64,000 bases of DNA from Corbicula japonica. Its lineage: Eukaryota; Mollusca; Bivalvia; Venerida; Cyrenidae. The notes below the pieces were generated by a model, which did no database searches, was not told where the DNA came from, and was given only the letters and a program-made list of their open reading frames with translations. The stretch spans positions 62,001-126,000 of the forward strand of contig JAZAYU010000363.1 of the NCBI GenBank assembly GCA_038501625.1, read 5' to 3'. Each line of letters starts with the position of its first letter. Positions within the stretch are counted from its first letter, which is position 1. This document shows positions 44,818 through 56,561 of the stretch, one piece after another. The position numbers were made by a program, and so were the translations under genes.

Positions 44818-45836
44818 TTTACGAATTCTAACGTGTCTAACGACTCAAAAATATATATTTTTACTTAATTTGAATATTTTGCACGACAATAACTTCGTGT
44901 CCGGAGCAGCTGATTAAAATTCAACAATGGAATTATATTCCATTGAAAATTTATATTTAATCGAACTAAATTTGCGAATCTCTAATGTTACAAGTAAATG
45001 TGACTGTCGCAGCCTGTTAGGATCCTTACATGTTACATTTAATAAGAGATTGAAAATAAAATATATAATAGGTGTACATATAGATAAGGCTAATTAAAGA
45101 GGTTATCTTGCTCCATCGGACGCAAAGAAAAACACCCAGAACGGGGGTTCGTTTTGGACACAAAATCGCTTCCTAAAACTTGACTGCCGTGGAAAGGGTG
45201 AGGTGGATGATTAGTTTTGCAACATTGACATATAACAAGCACTTTAAAAAAATTCCTGTTGGTTTTAAAATATGTTATTTTTATGACTTTCAATTAAAGC
45301 AGTATTGTTTCGTAAACAAACAGGGCCTTTAAAGGGTGATTTCCCACATGTGTCCATAGATCAGGTTGCCATAAATATTTTTCCTTGTTTTGAAGCGAGA
45401 CTGGCTAGTGTTCAAATATATATTTTGCGAGTATTAATTTCTTCAATCGAGCTCTTTAAGGCCATATCAACTATATAATTACAATTAGGGGAGACCGGTG
45501 ATAGTTGTTACACAAATTGTTTAGAATATAAATGTTGACATAAACATGCATGCTATATTATAAATATAATTCTGTGTATGTAGATAGATAGATAGATATT
45601 CTTTATTCCTCCAAGAGAAGAGCAGTACATAAATTAAACAAACGAAAATATACACAAATACAAATGTTACACATAATATACAAAAGACGCGCAAACAAAA
45701 CACACACACACAAATACAGTTCAAACTTATAAATGGAAATGTATATAAAAGTACAAAAAAGACAACATTATATATATACAGACTAAATATAGATTTAACA
45801 AATACACCACCCGGTAAATTCAGTCACAAAGTATTA

Positions 45837-45983
45837 AGATCTGGGCTTACCCGAAACGAAATGGTAAGAGAGATCTTGTGGATTGGACTTGATTATTTTC
45901 AATACTTTTATTTTCGGTATTACAATACTAAGACCCCACAATTTGATCTATGCTTACCCGAAACGAAATGGTAAGAGAGATCT
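45837..45983 (-). repeat. Duplicated stem-loop in the LINE 3' UTR
   Basis: Two copies of a hairpin about 105 bp apart, 45837-45876 and 45945-45983. Each has CTTACC..GGTAAG arms around the loop CGAAACGAAAT, extended outward by AGATCT or GATCT on both sides. The shared direct repeat is about 37 bp with one mismatch. Structured 3' UTR elements are often the template feature recognised by LINE reverse transcriptase; that role here is inference. Confidence 0.7.
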
Positions 45984-46164
45984 CGTGGAATATACACGCA
46001 CATATGCATGTAATATAATATGTTTATTACATTAATTTAGTATTTTTGCACTCTTTCTATTTGATAAAATAAACTCTTACACATATAATGAAGGAAACGA
46101 ACTATTAATTTAAAACAGTTAACTCGTGTGAGATTATCGAGATCAAAACTTACAAGACCTGATA

Positions 46165-48020
46165 TTAATTCAATAACCTGATTTCTTGGGGACATCTCGC
46201 AAAATTTTCAAAATATTTATCACCAATATAGCTATGCATGAGTTTCCAAAGATTGTATCGGAGACTATCGTTGTTTACACAAAACAATTCAAGATGCTCG
46301 GATATTGAAGCAGTACATATTTTACACTTTGAGCAGTAAGAGTCGAAATCTCTGGAAAATAATTTTGAAAGAATAATGACTACAGTTCGGCAAAATGGGA
46401 GATAATCTCTGTATAGCTCGCAAAAGCGCCAAGCATTACACAGCATAATTTCGTTGTGGATACTGTAGAACTCGCAAAGTTTGTTATCAAGTAATATATT
46501 ATTTGTAAATTCAAATGTAGCCTTGGTCTTAATGATTTTCTTTACTATAGTTTTCCAACATGGCAACTTTGGAAAAACCGCGTCCTGCAAGTAACTTTTA
46601 AAGTGATTCATCAAATCATATTTGCCAAATATGCGATATATGTCAGACATGAAACCTCGAGATTTTCTTGGCTCTGACATAAAATCAGTGAGCCGGTGAA
46701 CAAAAAGAACTTTAGCTGTTTTCCTGTTATCAAGGTGGCATAACTGGCCGAAAAATAAAAGTTTACGTTTATCTATTCCATATTTAATTGGATAAAGGCC
46801 TATGCAGCTTAACGCTATATCTGTTCTAGTTGATTGCGGCATAGACTGCATATATTTTATGCATTGCCTATGAATCTTTTCTAAAGAGAGCAGTTGAGTG
46901 TCCGTGATATTACACCACAATTCACAGCCAAAGAGAGCTTTTGATAGCACAATAGTTTTGAACAAATGTCTTGAAGTTTTTGGATGTAAACCCGACTTAT
47001 GAACCCCGCAGTCGGCTAGGCTGAAATATGTCTTTCTTATCTTTGAACAAGCTGTAGAAATTAACTCGTCTAAGTTTAAATTTTTGTCGCATAATACCCC
47101 TAAATGTACGTATTTATCGCTTTCTTCAATTTTTTCTGGACCAGTATGCCACTCCCTTTGTTGTCGCGAGTATTGGTGTTTTGTTTCATTATAAACAACA
47201 CCGTTAGTTTTATTGGCATTATAGAGATACCTTTCGTTTAGAGAGTTATTATAACATATGTCAATTAAATTGCTTAAACCGTGTTTTGTCATCGAGATCA
47301 GAACCATGTCGTCTGCTGACGTCGGACAGCAGAGATTAATTTTGTACATGTTAAATCCGTATTTTGAATTCTGAAGTTTATTCATTTAATCATTTACGAA
47401 AATAAGATAAAGTCGGGGGCTCATAATTTGCCCCTGTCTTGTTCCCTGCAGGATTGGGAACCAGCCTGAAGTTTGTCCCATATTTTTTACACAGCTATAA
47501 AAAACCTTATCGAACATGTTAAGAATTATTTTGAAAATATTACGATCTATTCCAGGTTTGAAGAGTTTAATCAACAGAACTGAATGCGAAACTCGGTCAA
47601 AACATTGGCGTACGTCAAGAAAACACGTGTATAATTTTGAGTTGTGTTCTTGAGCGAAATAAATGCTTTCGCGAACAAGAAATGAAGTCATAGTGCAACT
47701 CATGTTTTTCTGAAAACCACCTTGAAGTTGATTTATGTTTAACATTGTGTTGTTTGAGTCTATAATGTGCAAAATAACTTTCTCATATAACTTTAGAGTA
47801 GAAGAGCATAGCGAAATCTCAAGATAGCTATCGGGATCTTTTTTGTTTTTAGTACCTCCTTTAAAAACTGTGGTGATATACCCTCTTTTCAAGTCAGTTG
47901 GTATATAAGAAAAATCAGACATGGCTTGAAAAAAGTTAGTTAATACGGTAATTAGTAAGGGGCCTCTGTAAATGATATTTTCGTAATAAATTTGATCGGG
48001 GCCACACGCTTTGTTTTTGG
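46165..48020 (-). pseudogene. LINE reverse transcriptase, inactivated
   Basis: Two blocks in one frame are separated by a TAA at 47388-47386 (FVND*MNKLQ). The upstream block carries the RT fingers/palm, including LDVRQCFDRVSHSVLL (first catalytic Asp) and LQGTRQGQIMSPRLYL. The downstream block, 406 codons, begins with the catalytic region, where the expected F/Y-A-D-D reads S-A-D-D (PTSADDMVLIS). A Tyr or Phe to Ser change and one stop are both consistent with a dead copy. The rest of the downstream block matches the usual post-RT region of LINE ORF2, with DKYVHLGVLCD and paired Cys near the end (SKCKICTASISEHLELF), a possible degenerate zinc-binding segment. No host function is implied. Confidence 0.85.
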
Positions 48021-48289
48021 GTCGGTCGTTTACGACCGATCCAGAAATAAGCGGGTTTCTGACGGGCGTTTTCAGTTACTGCAAGCCTGAGAAAATAGTT
48101 CTGAATATTACAAGGTGATCGCTGAAATTCAATGGTGAAGAGTTGTAATGCCGTGCAAAATGATAAGTTCTATCATGTTGATAGTGAAAGAAATCCGCAA
48201 AAATTATAATTGGTAGAAAAGGAACACATGGAACGTCAAACAATTTTTTGAGTAATTGACACGCATGAGTAATTAACGCGCATGAATAC

Positions 48290-48389
48290 AGACGCGAGGG
48301 AAGAAGTTCCGTTTTCCTGTCCGCCATTTTGGTAGAGACGACGTTGGAAAGATGGAAACCGAGAAATCGACGTTAATCAACCGAACAGT
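48290..48389 (+). promoter_or_regulatory. Candidate promoter and first exon of an unidentified transcript
   Basis: A CpG-richer stretch than its surroundings, with CCGCCATTTTGG at about 48307, a YY1-type motif often found at animal transcription starts. About 35 bp later an ATG in good context opens METEKSTLINRT, followed by the strong donor ACA|GTGAGT at about 48389. A possible downstream exon begins at 51486 after a pyrimidine-rich acceptor, but spliced in phase 0 it stops after seven codons (GNKKENL). So the transcript is either non-coding, has another exon I did not find, or encodes a very short peptide. Low confidence. Confidence 0.3.
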
Positions 48390-48924
48390 GAGTATTTGTT
48401 TAGATATGTTCGTGTTGTTATGATTTTCTAACATCCTGCTAACATTTTAAGGTATTTTGAAAGAAGCATTGGTCTTAATAAATTGTATTTCTCAAAATTG
48501 AAACTATGTGGTGGATTTGTTAGTTGACGTTTGCAATGGAGTGATTTGGCCCTGGATTTGTTATGAATCTGCATTTATTTGTGTTATAAGGTTTGCTTTG
48601 TCATTAGCTTGTACATCACCTATTTCGCCCGTAATTTTTTTCCCATTAAAATCTATGCGTATGTAGGAAATAGACCTCTGACAGGTTAGCTGGCCGTCGT
48701 CCATGTTGGGATAGGATCGGGTAATCGTTTGGTTTTGGAGGTTGCTTTCGGCATCCGTTTTAACAATACCTGATGAGGTTCACAGAAATTTGGCTCGCAG
48801 CCCATTTTGTTTATCGAGGTCGTTTGTGGTTTCATAAATTGAGGCCGTAGTTGGCGATTCGATTAAGAACTGTACAACGTTCGACTGCGTACCGAAGGTT
48901 TAACAATTTAAACTGTCTTGAGAC

Positions 48925-49024
48925 TCTTATCTTGTTTTGATACGTGGACTTGACGAGAACTTCGTCGTGTGACAAATCGTTATTTTCACTATATAATCCG
49001 CCATATTGGAGCCGATAATTACGT
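48925..49024 (+). repeat. 95-bp duplicated block, copy A
   Basis: Runs from atcttgttttgatacgtgg to gccgataattacgt. It recurs in the same orientation at 54357-54452 with a few differences, including CTATATAATCC versus CTTTATATAATCC. Both copies carry a TATA-like stretch about 15 bp before CGCCATATTGG. Its nature is unknown. Confidence 0.7.
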
Positions 49025-49119
49025 GTTGACTGGATTTTAATCATGTTTACATCACTTTTAATCGATATTCATGTTATTTTGCAGAAAAAGATTTTACCAT
49101 TTAAAATAACAAAAATAAA

Positions 49120-49297
49120 AATCCAACTGATCAGGATCTGCACTGTTTGTTTTTTTATTACTGGGTTATTGAGTTTCTGATTAAGATGTGACCAGTGTAG
49201 GTCCAGATCAAACAGAATGTGCCAACTGATCTGGATCTACTTGGGTCACACAATGTCATGTAAAAAAAAGGCGTATAATTATATGACATAAAGGGTT
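49120..49297 (+). repeat. Palindromic repeat, partial
   Basis: Begins inside the repeat (CTGATCAGGATCTGCACTG) and runs to AAAGGGTTATT. Confidence 0.5.
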
Positions 49298-49349
49298 ATT
49301 CATTTCATTACTTCAATCCATGGGACATGGCTCATATTCCATGTGCAAC

Positions 49350-49540
49350 CAGGATGAATGCAGGTCATACAGCACATCCAAGCAGTCTGATCTGAATCTA
49401 GACTGGTGGCTTCTTGTTCATCTAATCTTTTTTTTCTGAAAACAAGCATTGAAGACCTTGATTGGTGATATCCAGGCTGATCTGGATCTAAAGTGTTCAC
49501 CCATGTGATTTAAGCTGTATCTTTGAGCTGAAAGTTTAAC
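49350..49540 (+). repeat. Palindromic repeat, degenerate
   Basis: Drifted copy directly after the previous one: GATGAATGCAGGTCATACAGCACATCC..CTGATCTGGATCTAAAGTGTTCACCC. Confidence 0.45.
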
Positions 49541-49857
49541 ATTTTGAAAAGAATACTGGAATCCATTGCTTTTGCAGAGGTTTTACAAATAGATAATCTG
49601 ATTGATTATCATTCCGGAAATATCAAAAGTTACTTAATAATATTAATTTGTATTTGTAAATGGACCAGTGCTATTGGTTTGTGAAAAAAGCATCATTATG
49701 ACATTATTAAATGTTACTAAAAAATTGTTCATTTGTTGTGCCTACTGCATCATAGTTAAATAAGGGCTTAAAACATAATATTGCTTCACATTCATGACCT
49801 TTATATGCATAATTCTTTATTTAATTTTAAAAATAATAGGAAATAAATGTATATGAT

Positions 49858-50104
49858 TTAACCCATTCCTCCATCTTAAGCATTTTTACGCATGAGCAAC
49901 CTGTATAGATCCAGATCATCAGCCAGCACTTCTGTGCAGTCTGATCAGGATCTGCACTGGTCGCATTTGGTCAGAAATAACCTAACGAATCTTACAGTCA
50001 ACTGAACAGTGCAGATCCTGATCAGATGGCGTGAATGTTCCGGCTGATCTGGATCTACACGGTTCGTCCACGCAATAAAGGTGACACTGTGTCTATGGAG
50101 GAAG
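49858..50104 (+). repeat. Palindromic 240-bp repeat
   Basis: Near-complete: TTAACCCATTCCTCC..GATCAGATGGCGTGAATGTTCCGGCTGATCTGG..TATGGAGGAA. Confidence 0.7.
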
Positions 50105-50109
50105 GTGAC

Positions 50110-51160
50110 ACTGTTAAACAGAATGACAAAACAGTGAAAGTAAATAATCACATGCTTAATGGCCTGAAATGACAATTACTAGTACATGTTATTTTTTATT
50201 TAAATACTTGTGTACTTATGGCACTTTCATCCCCAAAAGCGGCACTTAGGTCTGCCACCGTTTAATAAGTGGACCCCACTTATTATTACATCATAAAAGT
50301 TTCAAGAGTTTAAGAAATCCAAATTTTATAGATTTAGTCTTAATAATATTTTCTATATGTTTATTGGTAAAAATTTAAGTTTATCAAACTTTGACAGACT
50401 AAGTAAATTATCTGTGGAACTTATTGCAATTAATATACAAAGAAATTTCCTTTTGTTACTTTTATGGTTTTATCAGCTTGGCTGCAAAATGACAGGGATT
50501 TGATAAAGTGTCAAGCCACAGCACAGACTGATAAGGGTTTTAGGGGTTTTATTTTTGCATATTTGTTACATAGAATTTTATTGGTTGTTTAAGAAAACAT
50601 TTATTTTTATATAGAATAATTTTGTTGAATTAAGTCAGTCTTTATAGAACATAAGTATGAAAAACAACTTGGAAATTTGTAACTTCATTTTAAGTCTTCA
50701 GAATAACTATTGAAATATTGCTTGGGCAATTATATTGGGATAAATGGAATTTTAAAATACTGGATACATAAAGAATACGAACTGTTTGCTGTGTTGTATT
50801 TGACATCATAAAGTATTTATGGAAAGTACTGCTGTTGCCCTCTGCTAAGTAACTGACAGAATGGACCCCTGGGCAGAGTGAATGTTATAGAGGTGTGTCT
50901 ACACATGTGCATTGAGCTAATTAATCCCCCAACTCCCTGGTCAGCCTCTTATGCTGAAGTAGACCCAGTGTAGACCCCAAAGACAAACAACAACAATCTC
51001 TCTCACTTCATTCTGGTCGCAGGTCACTTACAGACTTTTGCATACATGCAGAGACAATGCAGACGTTTTTTCTTGTATGTTTCTTATTTAATGGGTGAGC
51101 AGGTCCATGATTTCTCCTTAAACTAGAAACTTCTCTCTGTTCTCACAACCTAATCTATTC
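50110..51160. other. No gene recognised
   Basis: About 1 kb of AT-rich sequence inside the LINE-interrupting segment. I see no frame, hairpin or known repeat. Confidence 0.5.
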
Positions 51161-51485
51161 CCAGCCTATCTACTCAATGGAATAAGGCTGTTATCCATAG
51201 GTGAACAATGTAGATCCAGAACAACCAGCACAGCTGTGCCATCTTGTCAGGATCTGCACTTCACTTTTTGTTTCAATAGATAATTTCTGACTAAGAAAAT
51301 AAAAGTGTAGATCCAGATCAGATAGTGAGGATATGTTATATTTGTTAATATAACATCTTTTCATCATCCATTATAAAGCATAGGCAAACATTTCAACTTT
51401 TGTTGCCAGCAGACAGTAAATATATAATTATATTCATGCATCAACTTTGTCTTTTCGCACTTTTTAAACACCTTACTTTTTTCAG

Positions 51486-51590
51486 GGCAACAAGAAAGAG
51501 AACTTGTAGAGTTTTATGAGGGGATATGGAAACTTCTATTTCGACACATCACCCAAAAAGAAATCCAGTATGACTAAACATCTTGCAACT
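51486..51590 (+). other. Possible exon of the 48.3-kb transcript
   Basis: Preceded by cttttttcag, a good 3' splice site. In one frame it reads QQERELVEFYEGIWKLLF and ends at TAA near 51577; in phase 0 it stops early. Sequence after it to about 52.1 kb lacks the palindromic repeat, as expected for exon or 3' UTR, but no family is recognisable. Confidence 0.2.
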
Positions 51591-52164
51591 GTCGAGATGG
51601 ACTGTGTTGTACAACAGATTTGATTATTATAAAAACATAAAGTGAATGTCGCTATTCAGACTTGTCCTGTGAAAGTATTTTGTTTTAAATCTTAAGAAAG
51701 TGAAAGACTTTGAAATTAACAAAGCAAAGATATTGGATAAAATATTAAAACTTTATGAAGTTGTCAAGAATATTTCCACAAGCCAGCAGCCAGTGGGGCC
51801 TTTTACGTCAAACAGTCTAAAGCGCTATTATTATGCACACATCAAGGCATATCCTCCATCCAGCAAGAAACTACTTAATTTAAGCTACTGATTGAAGACT
51901 CCTCTGAAGAATACTACTTCCCACAGGAACCTCACAGTCTTTCACTAAAACATAGTTGCCAGCAAAAATTAAGCAAGAATTCTGTCTCTAGCAAAATTTA
52001 TGTGTTTCACATACACGTCAGTCAGCACTTTCCTGTAATGTCTCCTCACCAAAGCAGCAAGCGTTAAGGATCCAGAGATCCAGATTTGCGATTAAAGCAG
52101 CAAACAGCAAGTCTGCATCCAATGGCAATCAGCAGCCAATGAATCATCTTTAAAACATTTTAAA

Positions 52165-52358
52165 GACACTAGATCCAGATCAGCCGGAACATCTTTGCCA
52201 TCTTATCAGAATCTGCACTGGTTGCATTCTTGTCAGAAATAACCTAATGAATCAAAAAGCAAACAGTTTAGATCGTGATCAGACGGCACGGATGTGCCAG
52301 CTGATCTGGATCTAAACTGTTCGCCCACGCAATATAGGTGTATTTATGGAAGAAATCG
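52165..52358 (+). repeat. Palindromic repeat, left end missing
   Basis: ACTAGATCCAGATCAGCCGGAAC..GATCAGACGGCACGGATGTGCCAGC..TTTATGGAAGAAA; core well preserved. Confidence 0.65.
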
Positions 52359-52397
52359 TAATCAGATGTTTATTATTTATTACTTAATAAAGACATT

Positions 52398-52530
52398 TTA
52401 AGTACCCGGGGCTAAGTACCGTGGACAGTAATATGTATTCCCATTTCTGCCCATGAACAGGCTCAATCAACCCGAGACAGCAATATTTTGATACATGTCT
52501 CTCTAAGTCTTCTTTTCATCAATTTATAAA
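52398..52530 (+). repeat. Dispersed SINE-like repeat
   Basis: GTACCCGGGGCTAAGTACCGTGGACAGTAATATG..GCCCATGAACAGGCTCAATC; right part lost. Confidence 0.55.
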
Positions 52531-52583
52531 GTATCCCACCGCTTGCTGTTTATTTTACACTAGCTACTAGTCTGATAATAATT

Positions 52584-52800
52584 CAGACTTCCCGAAAGTT
52601 GCAAGTCTGGTATAATTTCAGCCGGTCAGACATGTTTTTTAATGTTATCTGACCGAAGGTCAGACACAAATTTGAACTCCTACTACTTTATTATACCTTT
52701 TTAACATGTTTTGGTCTGACAGAATTTGTTTCGGTCAGACAGTTTTTCACATCTTGTCTGACCAAATGTCTGACCCTTTTTTTAACTTTCGGGAAGTCTG
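52584..52800. mobile_element. 217-bp MITE with ATAATT target duplication
   Basis: Ends CAGACTTCCCGAAAGTT and AACTTTCGGGAAGTCTG are exact 17-bp complements, flanked by ATAATT at 52578-52583 and 52801-52806. Inside, GTCTGACC/GGTCAGAC recur several times in both orientations. Confidence 0.85.
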
Positions 52801-53138
52801 ATAATTTTGCTTGTCTGTTGTTTTTTTTATAAATATTTTTTCAAGCATCGACAAAATGTTTTTAAGTCGGTCTATTTTCTATCCTACTGCATTTAAAGAG
52901 ATGCCAGATGCTGTATTATCTGTTCATCTATTCCTAAGAATAAGAGTTGATAATTTAAGAAAATTAAATACTTTGTCGCCTAAATTCCAGGCTTATTGTA
53001 CACAAACTATGCTTGACATAATCACCATTGTAGACTCGTATAATTGCCATAAACCTTTTTAGACACCATGCTTAAAATCCATGAACTGGGGTTTGTAATG
53101 ACTGTCTCGGAGCTCTATAAACAGCAATTATGCCGCAA

Positions 53139-53384
53139 TTTAACGCTTCACTTGGTGAATACGGTTTTCATCCCTTGTGCAACCAGTTTAGATCCACATC
53201 AACCAGAACATCAGATCACGGTCTACAATAGTGCTTTAGATAGGTTATCATGGGCATCGGGTTATTTATGAAAAGTAGATAACTGTCTAGATCCTGATCC
53301 GACTGCACTGAATGTGCAGAATGATCTTGGTCTACACTGGTTGCACGTAGTTTATAAGCCGTATCCCACAGAGTAAATGTTAAA
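53139..53384 (+). repeat. Palindromic repeat, degenerate
   Basis: TTAACGCTTCAC..CCAGTTTAGATCCACATCAACCAG..AGAGTAAATGTTAAA. Confidence 0.5.
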
Positions 53385-53826
53385 AAATCTTCGATTATGA
53401 AAGGGACCAAAAGTAACATTACTTCTTTGGTTTACCAGATATTTATTTAATCAAGAAGATCTACTACAGCATTTACTGTATATACATTTATTCCATAAAT
53501 ACAGTGAATGTTCTTGTATTTTAAGTTTAGCCCTCTGACCATTTACAGCGTATACTTGTTTACTATCTGCCTTTATTGTTAAAAGTTGCTTGTACTACCT
53601 TTGGCTTTTTGTGTACCACGTGTTGACGACGTTATCAACGATCACTGCTATAAGCAAGGTATTTCAATTTGTGATATGATGATATGTACTTTTCTGTTTT
53701 TGTGATATTAAAATATTTTTTTTCTAACTACTATTTGTATTGTATTGTTATTTTCTATATTAAGATTAGATATGAAACAAATCTAAATCTATAATGTAAT
53801 CCTGACGTTTTTACATACAAATAGGA

Positions 53827-54075
53827 TTTAACCTTTTACTCCATAGATACACCTTTATTGCATGAACCAACATAGTAGATCAATATCAGCGAGCACATTT
53901 GTGCAGTCTGATTCGGATCAACACTGTTTGCATTTCATTAGTTTATTTCTGTTCAAGATGTGACCAGTTCAGATCTAGATCAGACCACATAAATTATATG
54001 TGCAGACTGATCTGGATCAACACTGTTTGCAAACGCTTTTAAACCTGTATACCATTATGTAAAGTAAATGGTTAA
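53827..54075 (+). repeat. Palindromic 240-bp repeat
   Basis: TTAACCTTTTACTCCATAGATACACC..CATAGTAGATCAATATCAGCGAGC..AAAGTAAATGGTTAAA. Confidence 0.55.
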
Positions 54076-54356
54076 ACATAGTTGAGTAAAGTATTTACAG
54101 TAAGACTGCATGTTCTGGTCTTATTTAAAAAGGTTCTTTTTTTTACTTTTGCCAAAGACAAATCATGATAATGGGGATACCATGGTTATCATCGTATCAC
54201 TTGGATCACCATTATTTTGGTGCACCAGTGAATCGTTACAGCCTTAAAGCCAGAATATTTTTTTAGCTATTCCACTCACTTTGTCGTCTGCGCTTTGCTC
54301 TAGTCAAAGACCTATATATTACACAGATTCGCACCTCTCTTTAACTGATCTATTAA

Positions 54357-54452
54357 TCTTGTTTTGATACGTGGGCTGGACGAGAACTTCGTCGTGTGAC
54401 AAATCGTTATTTTCACTTTATATAATCCGCCATATTGGAGCCGATAATTACG
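54357..54452 (+). repeat. 95-bp duplicated block, copy B
   Basis: Second copy of the block at 48925-49024, 5.4 kb downstream in direct orientation. Similarity stops abruptly on both sides. It could be a dispersed repeat, a promoter duplication or the ends of an insertion. Confidence 0.7.
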
Positions 54453-54814
54453 TAAAATCATATTAATGATGAAGAACATGCATCTTTCTTTAAATTAATG
54501 CATGTCAAATTTGTATTTAACATTCATTAAAACAGCTTTAATGATAGACAAAATTGACGAAGGCTTTCGGTATCAAAAACGGCGATCATGTGATTCGAGA
54601 TAACGCAGGGCGTGTGCATATAGGGCGAGAAAATGCAATGATCCATGCCTATTTATATATAATATAGGTCTTTGCTGTAGTAAGTGTAAAAAACCTTTTA
54701 TTATGTATATTGAAAAGCCAATTCAGATGCAGCAAATTTGTACCCATCTTGCATAAATCTGAACATACATGTGTAATTCAGGAAAGAAATACAAACAAGG
54801 AAACAGATTATATC

Positions 54815-55680
54815 TTGTGGCCATCAGTGTGGATCCACATCATCCTGCACATCTGTGCTATCTGTTAAGAATCCACACTGATTCATTCTTGGTCAGAAAT
54901 AACCTTATGGGACGAGGATCGAGCCACTAGTTTATATCCTAGCTGATGAAACCACAGGGATCTGCGCTCAACAGATCCAGATCTGCATGTACATTCATGA
55001 AGTCTGATCAGGATTAACACCTTCACTTATTGGTCAGGTATAAACTTAGGAATGTAGACACGGCTTGGTCAAGAATAATCTTATAAATCTAGAAGCATTG
55101 AATGAAACCCCAATCAGACTCAGTGATGTGTAAGTGTAGATCTAGATTAGCATGCACATTCATGCCAACTGATAAGGATCCTCGTACTGTTCTATTTTCG
55201 GTCATAAATAACCTTTGTGACAAGAAGCAACTAGTTTATTTCCTAACTGATCAAGCCACACAGATGGGAGTCAAGTGTAAATCCAGGTCTATCTGTGCTC
55301 TGTGCAGTCTGATCAGGATTTACACCATCCATTTATTGGTCAGGAATAAAACTTAATAAATCTAGACAAAGCTTGGTAAAGAATAATTTTGTGAATTTAT
55401 AGAAAAGCCCCGATCAATCTCATTGCGTATAGTGTAGATCCAGATCAACATGCACATCCATGCTGTCTGATAAGGATCCACATACTGCTTCATTTTTTGT
55501 AAGAAATAACGCAATCAGACGAAATGCGACTATTGTGTATACCATAGCTGACCAAGCTGCAAGGAAGTAAGCACAATGTCCGTAGATCCAGATCATTCTG
55601 TACTAAAGTGTTGCCTGATCAGAATTTGCACCATCCACATTTGGTCAAGAATATCCTTATTAAACTAAAACCGTAGGTAA
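54815..55680 (+). repeat. Tandem cluster of degenerate palindromic-repeat cores
   Basis: At least four successive, spaced cores (ATCCACATCATCCTGCACATC, ATCTAGATTAGCATGCACATTC, ATCCAGATCAACATGCACATCC, ATCCAGATCATTCTG) with TTGGTCAGGAATAAACTTA between them at about 300-bp spacing. Unlike other copies they lack the TTAACCC ends. Confidence 0.5.
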
Positions 55681-56561
55681 ACTATAAATAAAATCAAACT
55701 GACGATTCCACTACCTGTTTTGTACAGTAAAATGAAACTGATGAACCGGATAACTGACGAATCCACCGTCACCCCCGCAAAATTCATCCGATTTAAAAAT
55801 GCCGAATACGTTAACATTTAAGTTCGGTTAATAAAATTTTAACCTTCCTCTCGAATATTAACTGATTTTCGGAGAATAGACTTTAATAATAACCATAAGG
55901 GATATATTCAATAAAATCATTTATTTGTCGGACTCTTTATTATTTACGTTTCGGCCTACGACCTTTTCAAAACATAATACAGATTGCCTTGTATGCAAGT
56001 GTTATTTTCGTGGACTTGTTTCGGTTTTCATATTAGAGATGACAAATAAAATGTAGAAATGCATTGAGAAATAGCAATTGTTTGGATGTATTCGAGAAAT
56101 GAATGTCCATTATTACTTTGTTTTGTTTTGATGAATTAACGCTTCACGGTGCGCATGCGTATTGAGATCTCACGGTTCACTGTGCGCATGCGCAATAACA
56201 TGATCGTTTCACGGTGCGCATGCCCTGTCGCATCACGCTTCACGGTTTGCGCTACACGCTTCACGTTACACGATCGTTATCATTGGTCACACGGTTTTTC
56301 ACGCAAAATCGGGGAACTGAATCGCAGGCTTAGCTGTATTGCCTTCAGACATGCGTCTCAAATCAGATTCACATGCACCTCTTATAAATTCCATACCACC
56401 GACTATTCAAACTTTAAACAACATTTGACTTACTAATTCGCCACTAATGAACGATTCCTGTTGTTTTTGGGGTCACATGTAAGTCATCGGACCATCTTAC
56501 AACACCAGTTGGTCCCTGTCCCAACCACTTGAAACCCAACCTTATCGGCTTGCCTCCCCTA

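Larger units (their letters stand above)
45580..48030 (-). mobile_element. LINE (non-LTR retrotransposon), 3' part: reverse transcriptase, 3' UTR and tail
   Basis: Read on the minus strand the segment opens with KNKACGPDQIYYEN, the standard start of a LINE reverse transcriptase domain, runs through the RT fingers and palm and a long C-terminal region, then a 3' UTR of about 560 nt. Near the end it has AATAAA (plus strand 45602-45607) followed by a (TATC)n tail, seen as tagatagatagataga at 45580-45597. A microsatellite tail instead of poly(A) is known in the CR1/L2/Rex1-type LINE groups. The element shares strand and register with the endonuclease/ORF1 part at 56.6-59.9 kb, and the coding sequence would resume exactly there. 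Clade assignment is tentative. Confidence 0.88.

Noticed and set aside
52811..53062. 83-codon plus-strand frame
   Set aside because: AT-rich, starts within the flank of a MITE, no domain and no splice sites that connect it to anything.
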